64,000 nucleotides of DNA from Altibacter sp. HG106. Its GTDB lineage: Bacteria > Bacteroidota > Bacteroidia > Flavobacteriales > Flavobacteriaceae. Positions within the stretch are counted from its first letter, which is position 1; the number at the start of each line of letters is the position of its first letter. Of this stretch, positions 16,533-25,349 are shown piece after piece. Below the pieces are notes generated by a model. It was not told where the DNA came from and ran no database searches. It saw nothing but the letters and a program-made list of their open reading frames with translations. The DNA lies in NCBI RefSeq assembly GCF_028561755.1, contig NZ_JAQQTD010000004.1:1-64000 (forward strand). Direction: 5' to 3'. The translations under genes were made by a program, and so were the position numbers.

Positions 16533-18443
16533 ATGAACTACGTATTTAACGGAAGGCTTTTTGCCTCCATTTGTGACGGTCAGCGTGACTCGGTACCAAA
16601 CACCGTGGTGCGGCTCTATCGTTTAGAAGATACTACGAACGCCGCTACGGCCTATACCGCCGCGCAGAGCAAAGAAGTATCACAGGTTTTTGATGAAAAA
16701 CAAGTAAAAAGCAGAAAGAAGCTACTGTTAGCGGAAACGACCACCGACCGAAAAGGGAACTTTTCCTTTGAGATTGACGGCGAAAAGAACGACTACCAGG
16801 GAGGCGCCGTAGCCGTAGTATTGTATTATAATGAAATGCCCGACTACGGCCAGCATGGAGATGCGCTCCCTAAAAACTTCACCATGTTTGAAGTGTTGCT
16901 GGATGTCGTGCAACCCAAGTGGCGAGAAACCAACAACGGATTAGCAGCCAGTTGGAACCACACCATTCTACAACGTATCTGGTGTTATATCCTGAAGCGA
17001 TTAGACCTTTGGGTCATCTGCGGAACGGTGCTTAATTGTAAGTCGGAAGAACCCATTCAAGGCATTGAAGTGACGGCCATGGATGATGATATCATCACAG
17101 ACGATACCCTGGGAACCGCGATCACCAATAGCGAAGGTCGTTTTTGCATTGTATATCGCTCTATCGACTTCAAAAAGACCTTCCTCTCGCCTTTTATCAA
17201 TTTAGAAACTACGCCGCCATTTAGTTTTGACAGTGGTCCCGATGTATATTTCAAATATTCTGTAGGAGGACAAGAATTCTATGCCGAGAGTCCTTCCGAA
17301 GCGCAAAAGACCGGAAGAAAAAACGTAGGGAATTGTTTGTGTGTGCGGCTTTGTCTAGACGACACTCCCTCTATTCCGGGCGGAACAGACGACCCAATCG
17401 CAGGGTTCTACCAAATAGGGAATGCACGTAAATACCATCCTGTCTTAAACATTGACCCTTCTACCGGAAGAACGACTGGGAAAGTAGAGGCCAACTTTAA
17501 CGAACAAGCATTTTACAGCACTTTAGATCTTCGGGGTGCCCTCACTAAAAAGCTAAACGGGCAGCCTATGGAGTATAAATTCGAATATGTAAAAGTAGCA
17601 AGCCCGTCTGTAGACCTCAGTACCATTCCTGAGGCCGCATGGAAACCCATAACAGAAGATGAAATGGCAGAAAATGAAATCGGTACTAAGGTCACTCAAA
17701 TATTTCCGGTATGGAAATACACCTCATATCGAATCAAAAGAAATGACAGCGTAACTTCGTTTGGAACTATTAAAAAAGTAACAATGACCGCAGACCATTG
17801 GATTCAGGTGCCTCAGGATGCACAACTTCACTTGAATGGTTCGCTAATCAAATTAGTGACTAGCAAACTATCTGGTGGCACTGTAGATATGAACTGGCTA
17901 ACGCCAGGGCAAAGCGCTGTACAGCCCGGACAGTCGCCCCCTGACTCTTTACAAGAGAATGAATATTTTGCGTTGCGCATGTGGAAACGAGAGCAAGGTA
18001 GTACTACCGAAGTTGCAGCCGGCTACTCTCGCCCGTTGGCAATGTTCAATATCACGTATCTAAATGTAAAAAAGGGAGGATCTTGGTCGCCCACGACGAA
18101 TTCTTCACAACTGGGAGTTGCAACGGTAGATTTAAAAGAATTGACCGGCCCCGGAAACGGTTGTAATAAAATTTCGAACAGTCTTCATGTGAACTATACG
18201 GCGGCCAATCCAAACCTAGGGAACGTTTCAATTCACTTCAAAGGGAAGGGAGCCACTCAGAATTTTGAACCGATTAATTACGCTACTCCGGGAGCAGAAG
18301 CGTATGGCTCTTCAGGATACACAGGACCATTTGAGAAGCTAGAGCCCTGTGCTTATGAAGTTAGGTTGAGTGTGGAACTAAAACTCACCAATGGCGAGCA
18401 TCAGCACGATAACATTGAAGATCGTGTGCTGTTCTGCAGATAA
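16533..18443 (+). CDS. Large unrecognised protein with two CnaB/transthyretin-like domains
   Basis: A 636-residue protein I do not recognise. It has no signal peptide, lipobox or clear membrane helix, so it is probably cytoplasmic or exported by a non-classical route. Two segments look like small beta-sandwiches of the transthyretin/carboxypeptidase regulatory type: residues about 4-95 (FNGRLFASICDG to DRKGNFSFEI) and about 165-235 (ICGTVLNCKSEEP to SEGRFCIVY). A cysteine cluster, NCLCVRLC at 267-274, closes the second. Residues 280-636 form a further beta-rich region with no known motif. It is monocistronic, with its own terminator, and is flanked by unrelated genes. Codon use looks like that of neighbours. 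Confidence 0.75.
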   Translation: MNYVFNGRLFASICDGQRDSVPNTVVRLYRLEDTTNAATAYTAAQSKEVSQVFDEKQVKSRKKLLLAETTTDRKGNFSFEIDGEKNDYQGGAVAVVLYYNEMPDYGQHGDALPKNFTMFEVLLDVVQPKWRETNNGLAASWNHTILQRIWCYILKRLDLWVICGTVLNCKSEEPIQGIEVTAMDDDIITDDTLGTAITNSEGRFCIVYRSIDFKKTFLSPFINLETTPPFSFDSGPDVYFKYSVGGQEFYAESPSEAQKTGRKNVGNCLCVRLCLDDTPSIPGGTDDPIAGFYQIGNARKYHPVLNIDPSTGRTTGKVEANFNEQAFYSTLDLRGALTKKLNGQPMEYKFEYVKVASPSVDLSTIPEAAWKPITEDEMAENEIGTKVTQIFPVWKYTSYRIKRNDSVTSFGTIKKVTMTADHWIQVPQDAQLHLNGSLIKLVTSKLSGGTVDMNWLTPGQSAVQPGQSPPDSLQENEYFALRMWKREQGSTTEVAAGYSRPLAMFNITYLNVKKGGSWSPTTNSSQLGVATVDLKELTGPGNGCNKISNSLHVNYTAANPNLGNVSIHFKGKGATQNFEPINYATPGAEAYGSSGYTGPFEKLEPCAYEVRLSVELKLTNGEHQHDNIEDRVLFCR

Positions 18444-18465
18444 TCTAATCTCTAACTAACCAATT

Positions 18466-18502
18466 AAACCGCGATACATCCCTTTATGTGTCGCGGTTTT
18501 TT
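18466..18502 (+). terminator. Terminator of the 636-residue gene
   Basis: A 14-bp stem with one G-U pair (18466-18479 and 18486-18499) and a 6-base loop is followed by six T residues, 23 bp after the stop codon. Confidence 0.9.
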
Positions 18503-18558
18503 AGTTATTTGTGAATTCCCTACATTTAGAGAATACTTCCCTTATCTTAATCTGTGTT

Positions 18559-20028
18559 ATGAAAAAGCTGCTTATTCTTTATTCACTGTTCTGCGTATAT
18601 TCGATGTTCTCGCAAGACGGAATCCTTGACACTTCCTTCGGAATAGAAGGGTACATTCAAACCGATATTACGGGAGACCACGATATGATTAGTAGCGCAA
18701 TTGTACAAGATGACGGAAAAATATTGATTGGCGGAAATTCAGGGTTAAGTTCTGGAAACTTCTATACCCTAGCACGCTATTTGCCAAATGGAGCGCTTGA
18801 CAGTTCTTTTGGATCAGACGGTATATTCTTAGGAGACGGGATAATTGACTACGAGCGCTTTTTTGATTTTGAATTTATTGATAACAATGATTTTTTGGTG
18901 CTAGGGCCTACGTCAACATACACTACTTTTAGCCTTACCAAATTTTTTGAGGATGGAACTGTAGACCTGTCATTTGGAACAGGTGGATCCACCTATATCG
19001 AAGTTCCTGAAGGAACGATAAAAAAAATGATGGTCGTAGAAAATGGAAAAATTCTATTGGTGGGTACGAGCTATATAAACGATGCTTTATACATTGAAAT
19101 GAGGCGATTTCTGGAAGATGGCGCAGTTGATGTGACGTATGGAGATAACGGGTATAAAAGAACGTTAGTGGCAGCCAATGAAGATGAATTGGTTAATATT
19201 GAATTTTTTGAGGGTCATTTCTACCTGTTTATGAAAATGGCGAGCCCAACAAATAGTTTTGCCAGGATTGCTAAAGTGGATTTGGAAGGAAATTTAGATA
19301 TGTCCTTCGGAGTTTCAGGAGCCATTGTTCAGTATTTTGTGCCTGGGCCTTTGCGAATATTAGGACACGTTACTGAAGATGGTATTCTTTTAGCTAGAAC
19401 CTCCAACCTCTGCCTTTCTGGTCAACAACGCACCCTGCACAGGTTTTTATTTGATGGAACTGTAGATCAAGGTTTTGGGAATAAGGGAAGTATCCCGATA
19501 GAAGGCGTTCACTTTTTTCCAAATAAAATTATGGTGCAGCCTAATGGTCGGTATTTACTGTCAGGAAATACCTCAGAATGTTTTGAAACTCACTTTTATA
19601 CGGTAAAAAGATATTTTTCCAATGGTGCGATTGATACATCTTTTGCAAATGATGGAACGTATTATACGGACGTTTTTGATGGAAAGGATACTGTATTGCT
19701 GAATGATGGCTCACTTTTAGGTGTTGGGTGGTCTCATTGGTTTAATAATGATATCGATTTTGTATTAACCAAGTTGCTGAATAATCCTTTAGGGGTTGCA
19801 GACCAAGAAAAAGGTGCTATTTCTGTATATCCAAATCCTGCTACAGGAATATTTACAGTGTCATCTCAGACCAACCATTTTGAATACGCTGTTTTCGACA
19901 GTAGTGGCAGGTTGATTTCTGAAGGAAACCTGTCTGAAAAATCTTCAAAAATTGATTTGACATCTGTTCAAAACGGCATCTACTTTTTGAAAATCGAAAA
20001 CCGTGTAATAAAGCTGGTTAAACAGTGA
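18559..20028 (+). CDS. Secreted delta-60 repeat protein with type IX sorting domain
   Basis: About 489 residues from the Met at 18559, which starts a clear signal peptide (MKKLLILYSLFCVYSMFSQ); the frame is open 16 codons upstream without support. The body contains repeated units of the delta-60 type, each with a LDTSFG/LDSSFG/VDLSFG signature and a DGKILIGG-like strand, which form a beta-propeller-like fold. The last 70 residues (ISVYPNPATG through GIYFLKIENR) are a type A Por secretion system C-terminal sorting domain, so it should be exported by the type IX system and attached or released outside. The function is unknown. Confidence 0.9.
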   Translation: MKKLLILYSLFCVYSMFSQDGILDTSFGIEGYIQTDITGDHDMISSAIVQDDGKILIGGNSGLSSGNFYTLARYLPNGALDSSFGSDGIFLGDGIIDYERFFDFEFIDNNDFLVLGPTSTYTTFSLTKFFEDGTVDLSFGTGGSTYIEVPEGTIKKMMVVENGKILLVGTSYINDALYIEMRRFLEDGAVDVTYGDNGYKRTLVAANEDELVNIEFFEGHFYLFMKMASPTNSFARIAKVDLEGNLDMSFGVSGAIVQYFVPGPLRILGHVTEDGILLARTSNLCLSGQQRTLHRFLFDGTVDQGFGNKGSIPIEGVHFFPNKIMVQPNGRYLLSGNTSECFETHFYTVKRYFSNGAIDTSFANDGTYYTDVFDGKDTVLLNDGSLLGVGWSHWFNNDIDFVLTKLLNNPLGVADQEKGAISVYPNPATGIFTVSSQTNHFEYAVFDSSGRLISEGNLSEKSSKIDLTSVQNGIYFLKIENRVIKLVKQ

Positions 20029-20071
20029 GCTATTTGAAATATTTCAGTAGTTTCGGATAAACTTTTGAAAA

Positions 20072-20662
20072 ATGCCACTCGTAACTCCTTTGCCTCCTGA
20101 TCACGATCAAGAAACTCAAGAACTTGCCGAATTTTTCAATGAAACGCTAGGGTTTTGTCCGAATAGCGTGCTTACTATGCAACGTAGGCCTGCCATCAGC
20201 AAGGCATTCATCAACCTCAACAAAGCCGTCATGGCCAATGAAGGGCGTGTCACCTCCGCCTTAAAACGAATGATCGCCTGGGTAAGTAGCAACGCCACCG
20301 GTTGTCGTTATTGTCAGGCACACGCCATTCGGGCTGCCGAACGCTACGGAGCCGAGCAAGAGCAGCTGGAAAATATTTGGGAATATCGAACTCATCCGGC
20401 ATTTTCAGAAGCGGAACGAGCTGCGCTCGATTTTTCCCTGGCCGCATCTCAAGTACCAAACGCCGTTGACGAATCTATTCAAAAGCGCTTGCACCAGTAT
20501 TGGGATGAGGGTGAGATTGTTGAAATGCTGGGTGTCATTTCGTTGTTCGGTTATTTAAACCGTTGGAATGACTCTATGGGAACAACTATAGAAGAGGGAG
20601 CCGTGGAAAGTGGCGAACACTATTTAGGAAAACACGGTTGGGAGCGCGGGAAACACCAATAA
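20072..20662 (+). CDS. AhpD/carboxymuconolactone decarboxylase-like peroxidase-related protein
   Basis: A 196-residue all-alpha protein of the CMD family. The motif TGCRYCQAHAIRAAE (about 76-90) holds the CxxC and the following His of AhpD-like alkylhydroperoxidases, so a thiol-dependent antioxidant role is likely. The N-terminal segment (GFCPNSVLTMQRRP) and C-terminal FGYLNRWNDSMG match the larger peroxidase-related subgroup. The lipoprotein gene starts 17 bp downstream. Confidence 0.87.
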   Translation: MPLVTPLPPDHDQETQELAEFFNETLGFCPNSVLTMQRRPAISKAFINLNKAVMANEGRVTSALKRMIAWVSSNATGCRYCQAHAIRAAERYGAEQEQLENIWEYRTHPAFSEAERAALDFSLAASQVPNAVDESIQKRLHQYWDEGEIVEMLGVISLFGYLNRWNDSMGTTIEEGAVESGEHYLGKHGWERGKHQ

Positions 20663-20679
20663 AATGATATCTTGCCGGC

Positions 20680-21393
20680 ATGAAGTATTTTTTAGGTTTC
20701 CTTTTTCTTAGTAGTTTAATTTCCTGCAACCACCTTCCTGAAGCGCTACTCGCTTCACAGGTTGACGTTATAGATACCCTGGATGTCACCGAATACCGCT
20801 ACGTAGTTGACAAGAAAAATCGTCGGGGCTATGTGACCAAAGACAACGAAATAATGGATGGTCATTACGTGATTACGCGAAACGGAAAGATGATTGAAGA
20901 GTTCGATGTGTCAAAAGGGTTTTTACAAGGACAACTCATTCGGTTTGATGAAAACGAACAACCCGAAGCGTTAGAAACCTATAAAACGAGTGTGCAGCAC
21001 GGTCCGGTACTAACCTATCACAAAAATGGCATTTTGCGTTCCGAAGGATCCTTTACCAACGGCGAAGAGGATACAGAAAAAATATTTTATGATTCTGAAG
21101 GAACGGTCGAACAGGAAATCGTCGTAAAAGAAGGAATCGTATACACCCATCAATATTATTTAGGAAATCGGATGCTTTCAGATTTTGAAAAGACGATTGA
21201 CGGCAAACGATATCGAATGGTTAGAAAGTATGATGCATTTGGAACGACACAACTCATAATGGGAAAAGAGATTGATGTGGAAACACCCGTCTTTTACATT
21301 TTTGATACCGACTTTAAGGAAATAGACCGCTTCAACAGTGCGGAAGAAATTACAAAAAGTCGTGAGTATTTCTCACTTTTACAGGCAATGTAA
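20680..21393 (+). CDS. Lipoprotein with MORN-like repeats
   Basis: A 237-residue lipoprotein with a signal peptide and lipobox SLISC (Cys16). The middle (about 60-150) holds MORN_2-type repeats such as GFLQGQLIRFDEN and HGPVLTYHKNGILRSEGSF, the pattern often annotated as YwqK-type antitoxin repeat; in Bacteroidetes these are mostly surface or periplasmic proteins of unknown role, and no toxin gene is adjacent. It follows the AhpD-like gene closely. Confidence 0.82.
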   Translation: MKYFLGFLFLSSLISCNHLPEALLASQVDVIDTLDVTEYRYVVDKKNRRGYVTKDNEIMDGHYVITRNGKMIEEFDVSKGFLQGQLIRFDENEQPEALETYKTSVQHGPVLTYHKNGILRSEGSFTNGEEDTEKIFYDSEGTVEQEIVVKEGIVYTHQYYLGNRMLSDFEKTIDGKRYRMVRKYDAFGTTQLIMGKEIDVETPVFYIFDTDFKEIDRFNSAEEITKSREYFSLLQAM

Positions 21394-21407
21394 GAATTCT
21401 CAAGTGC

Positions 21408-22079
21408 TCACTTCTTTCCTCCCACTACCACTACCAGTTCTCCCTTGGGCGGGTGTTGCTCGAAATGCTGAAGCACATCTGAAAGTGTTCCCCGAATCGT
21501 TTCTTCATGAAGCTTCGAAACCTCTCTAGAAACCGAGGCCGGTCGCTCGCCACCGAAGTATTCCACAAACTGTCCCAGAGTTTTCACCAATTTATGTGGA
21601 GACTCGTAAAAAACCATCGTTCTTGTTTCTTCCGTCAAGGTGAGCAATCGTGTTTGGCGTCCTTTCTTTACGGGTAAGAAGCCTTCAAAAACAAAGCGGT
21701 CGTTCGGAAGACCACTATTTACCAAGGCCGGAACGAAGGCGGTCGCCCCTGGTAGACAATCTACCGTAACTCCTTCCTGCACACAGGCCCGTACTAAAAG
21801 AAATCCTGGGTCGCTAATAGCAGGAGTCCCGGCATCGCTTATGAGCGCCACGGTTTCTCCACCTTGAATGCGAGCAACGATTGCGGGAACCGTTTTATGC
21901 TCATTATGCATATGATGCGATTGCATAGGGGTCGAAATCTCAAAGTGTTTCAAGAGTTTGCCACTGGTGCGCGTGTCTTCTGCCAGAATAAGATCTGCTT
22001 GCTGCAGCACCGTAATGGCACGCAGTGTCATATCTTCCAGATTTCCGATGGGGGTGGGAACCAGATAGAGTTTTCCCAT
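21408..22079 (-). CDS. rsmI: 16S rRNA (cytidine1402-2'-O)-methyltransferase
   Basis: A 223-residue tetrapyrrole-methylase-fold enzyme that methylates the ribose of C1402 in 16S rRNA with S-adenosylmethionine. Signature segments: YLVPTPIGNLEDMTLRA at the N-terminus, LAEDTRTSGKLL, ISDAGTPAISDPG, LPGATAFVPAL and FYESPHKL. It is slightly shorter than E. coli RsmI (286 residues), lacking the C-terminal extension, as is normal for Bacteroidetes. It lies 11 bp downstream of the unknown 265-residue gene and is likely co-transcribed with it. Confidence 0.95.
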   Translation of the reverse strand: MGKLYLVPTPIGNLEDMTLRAITVLQQADLILAEDTRTSGKLLKHFEISTPMQSHHMHNEHKTVPAIVARIQGGETVALISDAGTPAISDPGFLLVRACVQEGVTVDCLPGATAFVPALVNSGLPNDRFVFEGFLPVKKGRQTRLLTLTEETRTMVFYESPHKLVKTLGQFVEYFGGERPASVSREVSKLHEETIRGTLSDVLQHFEQHPPKGELVVVVGGKK

Positions 22080-22090
22080 TTATGAAAAGA

Positions 22091-22888
22091 TTATTGAAAT
22101 CGTTTTTCCACGGCGGTCATGAACCGATCGGCATATTCCTCTTTTTGAAGCCAGTAATTATACGCTGGCTTTACCTTACCTTTTAAAAAGGTTTCGGCCT
22201 CCTCATAGGAGGAAAAAGCGCTCAATTGCGACAGCACCCGATTGTAATCTTCGGCACTGCCATCAAAAAGATGCTTGATGTACGCAAGGCGATCATTGAG
22301 TCCGATTTGCACTCCGTTAGATACCGAGTCATTGATGGACCTTGGTTTTTCGCTCATCCCAAGATCGTTGATGAGCTTCTTTTTTTCAGAGCTTGGTGAC
22401 ACCCCTTTGCTAGGCTCCTTTTCCTGTAACCGATTGGAGGCACTGTCTTGCTGTTTTCGTTCGAACACGGGCATTTCTTGAAAATTGGAAGCAAACTCTT
22501 CCAGATCGTTCTTCTGATAGTGTTTCTTCGGAAGAATCTCTTCCAGTAATTGATCTACCTTTTGGGATTGTTCGGGCATTTGTGCCACCAAATCCTTAAT
22601 TTTTTCAATGACCGGCTCCACTAGATCTTCCTTGTGCTCGGGTTGTGGCACCGGTTGTGGATCTGCAAACCACTGCTGCTCCCGAAACGACTTCGAGTCG
22701 AACGATTCCGCGCCTTTGGAGCTCGCGTTATCATCATCCTTCAACTGGTGTTCGAGGTATTCCAACACCGCCAATTTTTCATATAAGACCCCCACAGCGA
22801 TCTTCAGTTGTGCCGTGTTGACCTCCTCTGAGGCACCGGCAAGATGCTGTGCGAGTTGTTGTATTTCACTGAGAAGTTGCTTCTTCAT
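22091..22888 (-). CDS. Conserved hypothetical protein with coiled and acidic regions
   Basis: A 265-residue soluble protein without signal peptide. The N-terminus (1-50) and the middle are predicted helical and highly charged; residues about 70-190 are low-complexity, rich in Glu, Lys, Gln and Ser. The C-terminal 75 residues (from IGLNDRLAYIKHLFDGS to the end) look like a compact helical domain that is the most likely conserved core. I do not recognise a function. Placement upstream of rsmI in an apparent operon does not by itself suggest one. Confidence 0.75.
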   Translation of the reverse strand: MKKQLLSEIQQLAQHLAGASEEVNTAQLKIAVGVLYEKLAVLEYLEHQLKDDDNASSKGAESFDSKSFREQQWFADPQPVPQPEHKEDLVEPVIEKIKDLVAQMPEQSQKVDQLLEEILPKKHYQKNDLEEFASNFQEMPVFERKQQDSASNRLQEKEPSKGVSPSSEKKKLINDLGMSEKPRSINDSVSNGVQIGLNDRLAYIKHLFDGSAEDYNRVLSQLSAFSSYEEAETFLKGKVKPAYNYWLQKEEYADRFMTAVEKRFQ

Positions 22889-22988
22889 AATTTTTTATCG
22901 TTATCGCTTTCCGCTCCCTATTGTTTTGTTAAATTTACGCATCCTATAGGTAAACGTCAAGGATTTCCTTTTTATTCTGAAAGAACTT

Positions 22989-23627
22989 ATGTTTCTAGAA
23001 AACACCGTCAATCAAAAAGAGCAATTTGGCTGGATCGAAGTGATCTGCGGCTCTATGTTTTCTGGAAAGACCGAAGAATTGATTCGCCGTTTGAAACGCG
23101 CTCAATTTGCGCGTCAAAAAGTCGAAATTTTCAAGCCTACGGTCGATGTACGCTATGACGAAGAAAAAGTGATCTCGCACGACAGTAATGAGATTCGTTC
23201 GACGCCGGTACCCGCTGCTGCCAACATTCCTATTCTGGCTGATAATTGCGATGTAATTGGTATCGATGAAGCACAGTTTTTTGATGATGAGATCGTCAAA
23301 GTGTGTAACGATCTGGCCAATCGGGGTGTTCGCGTGATTGTGGCAGGGTTGGACATGGATTTCAAAGGAAATCCATTTGGTCCGATGCCCGCATTAATGG
23401 CCACAGCCGAATATGTCACAAAAGTCCATGCCGTGTGCACCCGAACAGGAAATCTTGCGAATTACAGCTATCGTAAGGCACAGAGCGACGATCTGGTGCT
23501 GCTGGGAGAAACCGACGAATACGAACCGCTCAGCAGAGCTGCCTATTTTAAGGCGGTGCTTCGAGAGAAGGTGCGAAAGATGGACGTTAAAGATGCCGAA
23601 GAGCTTCCGTCAAAAAAACAGGCCTAA
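22989..23627 (+). CDS. tdk: Thymidine kinase (type II)
   Basis: A 212-residue enzyme that phosphorylates thymidine with ATP in pyrimidine salvage. Walker [12 protein letters not shown] (Lys near 27), the DEAQFF segment with the catalytic Glu near 94, the [12 protein letters not shown] loop and the lasso region are present. The structural zinc site of human-type enzymes normally needs four cysteines; here the CxxC pair reads VCTRTG and the second pair is missing, so zinc binding is probably lost. alr begins one base after its stop. Confidence 0.94.
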   Translation: MFLENTVNQKEQFGWIEVICGSMFSGKTEELIRRLKRAQFARQKVEIFKPTVDVRYDEEKVISHDSNEIRSTPVPAAANIPILADNCDVIGIDEAQFFDDEIVKVCNDLANRGVRVIVAGLDMDFKGNPFGPMPALMATAEYVTKVHAVCTRTGNLANYSYRKAQSDDLVLLGETDEYEPLSRAAYFKAVLREKVRKMDVKDAEELPSKKQA

Positions 23628-23628
23628 C

Positions 23629-24735
23629 ATGCAGACGCAACAATCGGTTTTGGAGATTGATCTTCAGGCCCTAACCCATAATTACAAATTCATTACCGCG
23701 ACACTTTCCGAAGAGACCAAGGTGATGGCGGTCGTCAAGGCATTTGGGTATGGTAGCGATGCTATTGCCGTGGCTAGGAAACTAATCGACTTAGGGGTTT
23801 CTTATGTTGCTGTTGCCTATGCCGATGAGGGAATCGCCTTGCGGAAGGCGGGAATTACCCTGCCCATCCTGGTGCTACACACATTGCCCATTCACTGCGA
23901 GCGTATCATTGATGCCTGTCTGGAACCCGCAATTTACAGTTCCGATATTTTAGCGCATTTTCATACGGTCGCCCAGAAAAAAAAGCAAACAGATTATCCC
24001 GTTCATATTAAGTTTAATACTGGCTTGAATCGATTGGGCTTCGGAAAAGAAGAGCTTCCCTATCTGCAAGAGAAGCTACCAAGAATGAACGCCCTAAAAG
24101 TAGCCTCGTTATTTTCACACTTGGTGGCTAGTGAAGACCCTTCCGAAGCAGCCTTTACCCAACACCAAATAAAACAATTTAAAGAACTTGCTGATGGTGT
24201 TGAAAAGATCCTGCCCCATCGTCCGTGGCGACACCAAAGCAACACTTCGGCCATTTTTAATTATCCGGAAGCGCATTTTGATATGGTCCGCACGGGAATC
24301 GGACTGTATGGGTATGGGAACTCTGATGCCCTGAACCAAAAACTTCGTCCGGTGGCTACCCTTAAAACGGTCATCACACAAATCCACGAGGTCGCAGCGG
24401 GAGAAACGGTTGGTTATAACCGAGCGTACACAGCAGCTGGACCCGAACGCATTGCCACACTGGCACTGGGGCATGCCGATGGCATCTCGAGAGCGTACGG
24501 CAATGGCGTGGGACAATTTTTGATTCAGGGGACACCGGCTCCAATTGTAGGAAACGTCTGTATGGACATGTTGATGGTGAATGTCACAAATATCGATTGT
24601 AAGGCAGGCGATGAGGCCATATTCTTCGGAAGCGAGCAACCAGCGGCGACACTCTCAAAACGCGCGCATACCATTCCGTACGAATTGTTAACCGCTATTT
24701 CGCAACGTGTTACGCGCGTTATCGTCAATGCATAA
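23629..24735 (+). CDS. alr: Alanine racemase
   Basis: A 368-residue PLP enzyme that interconverts L- and D-alanine for peptidoglycan. The PLP lysine is Lys37 in VVKAFGYGSD; the second catalytic base, Tyr near 262, lies in ETVGYNRAYTA. The usual YGHG after the lysine is YGSD here. The open frame continues upstream through tdk in another frame, but homologues begin at the Met at 23629, one base after the tdk stop, so translational coupling with tdk is likely. Confidence 0.94.
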   Translation: MQTQQSVLEIDLQALTHNYKFITATLSEETKVMAVVKAFGYGSDAIAVARKLIDLGVSYVAVAYADEGIALRKAGITLPILVLHTLPIHCERIIDACLEPAIYSSDILAHFHTVAQKKKQTDYPVHIKFNTGLNRLGFGKEELPYLQEKLPRMNALKVASLFSHLVASEDPSEAAFTQHQIKQFKELADGVEKILPHRPWRHQSNTSAIFNYPEAHFDMVRTGIGLYGYGNSDALNQKLRPVATLKTVITQIHEVAAGETVGYNRAYTAAGPERIATLALGHADGISRAYGNGVGQFLIQGTPAPIVGNVCMDMLMVNVTNIDCKAGDEAIFFGSEQPAATLSKRAHTIPYELLTAISQRVTRVIVNA

Positions 24736-24816
24736 AATGGCCGCAGGAGTAAAAGTTTCCTTCCCAAATTAAACTTATTTCGTACCTTCACCCCACTAAC
24801 CTTAAAACCTCGTAAC

Positions 24817-25227
24817 ATGTTAAAAGAATTTAGAGATTTTATCATGACTGGTAACGTCGTTGACTTGGCGGTAGCAGTAATCTTAGCAGGCGCAGTCGGA
24901 ATGGTGGTCACTGGTTTTACTAATGACATCATGATGCCTATTGTTGGTCATTTTGCCGGCGGTTTGGATTTCGCCGACATGAAATACGTGCTTGACGAAG
25001 CGGTAGTTGGCGCTGACGGTGAAGTAATTGAGCCCGAAAACGCAGTGATGTACGGAAAATGGGTGAATGCGCTTATCAATCTTGTGATTGTAGGATTTGT
25101 TCTCTTCTTAATTGTCAAGTCGTATGCGAAAGTGCGTAAAAAGAAAGAAGAAGCACCGGCGCCAGACCCAGGACCTTCTGAAAAGGATATTTTGATCGAG
25201 ATTCGAGACGAATTGAAGAAGAAATAA
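24817..25227 (+). CDS. mscL: Large-conductance mechanosensitive channel
   Basis: A 136-residue channel that opens under membrane tension to release solutes on osmotic downshock. N-terminal amphipathic segment MLKEFRDFIMTGNVVDLA, pore helix TM1 with AVAVILAGAVGMVV, a periplasmic loop, TM2 INLVIVGFVLFLIV and a charged C-terminal helix are in the canonical order. A strong terminator follows 36 bp after the stop. Confidence 0.96.
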   Translation: MLKEFRDFIMTGNVVDLAVAVILAGAVGMVVTGFTNDIMMPIVGHFAGGLDFADMKYVLDEAVVGADGEVIEPENAVMYGKWVNALINLVIVGFVLFLIVKSYAKVRKKKEEAPAPDPGPSEKDILIEIRDELKKK

Positions 25228-25262
25228 CCGTAGCGACCGCTACACTACATACATAACCCTAA

Positions 25263-25292
25263 ACCCTCCCAACATCGGGAGGGTCTTTTTTT
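25263..25292 (+). terminator. Terminator of mscL
   Basis: An 8-bp GC-rich stem (25263-25270 and 25277-25284) with a 6-base loop is followed by a run of seven T residues. Confidence 0.92.
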
Positions 25293-25326
25293 GTGCCTTC
25301 ATGGGCACTATTTTCGATCATTGCCG

Positions 25327-25334
25327 TATTTTTG
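25327..25334 (+). promoter_or_regulatory. Probable -7 box of asd promoter
   Basis: TATTTTTG matches TAnnTTTG exactly, 15 bp before the asd ATG. No TTG is visible at the expected -33 distance, so the call rests on one box. Confidence 0.45.
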
Positions 25335-25349
25335 AACCAAAAGGAACAT

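Noticed and set aside
20680-21393. Antitoxin of a toxin-antitoxin pair
   Set aside because: The MORN-type repeats invite that label, but the protein is a lipoprotein and no toxin-like gene is adjacent.
23413-23628. 72-residue extension of alanine racemase into tdk
   Set aside because: It reads the tdk gene out of frame; the Met one base after tdk fits the family.
24115-24639. 174-residue frame antisense to alr
   Set aside because: Shadow of the alr coding sequence without recognisable domains.
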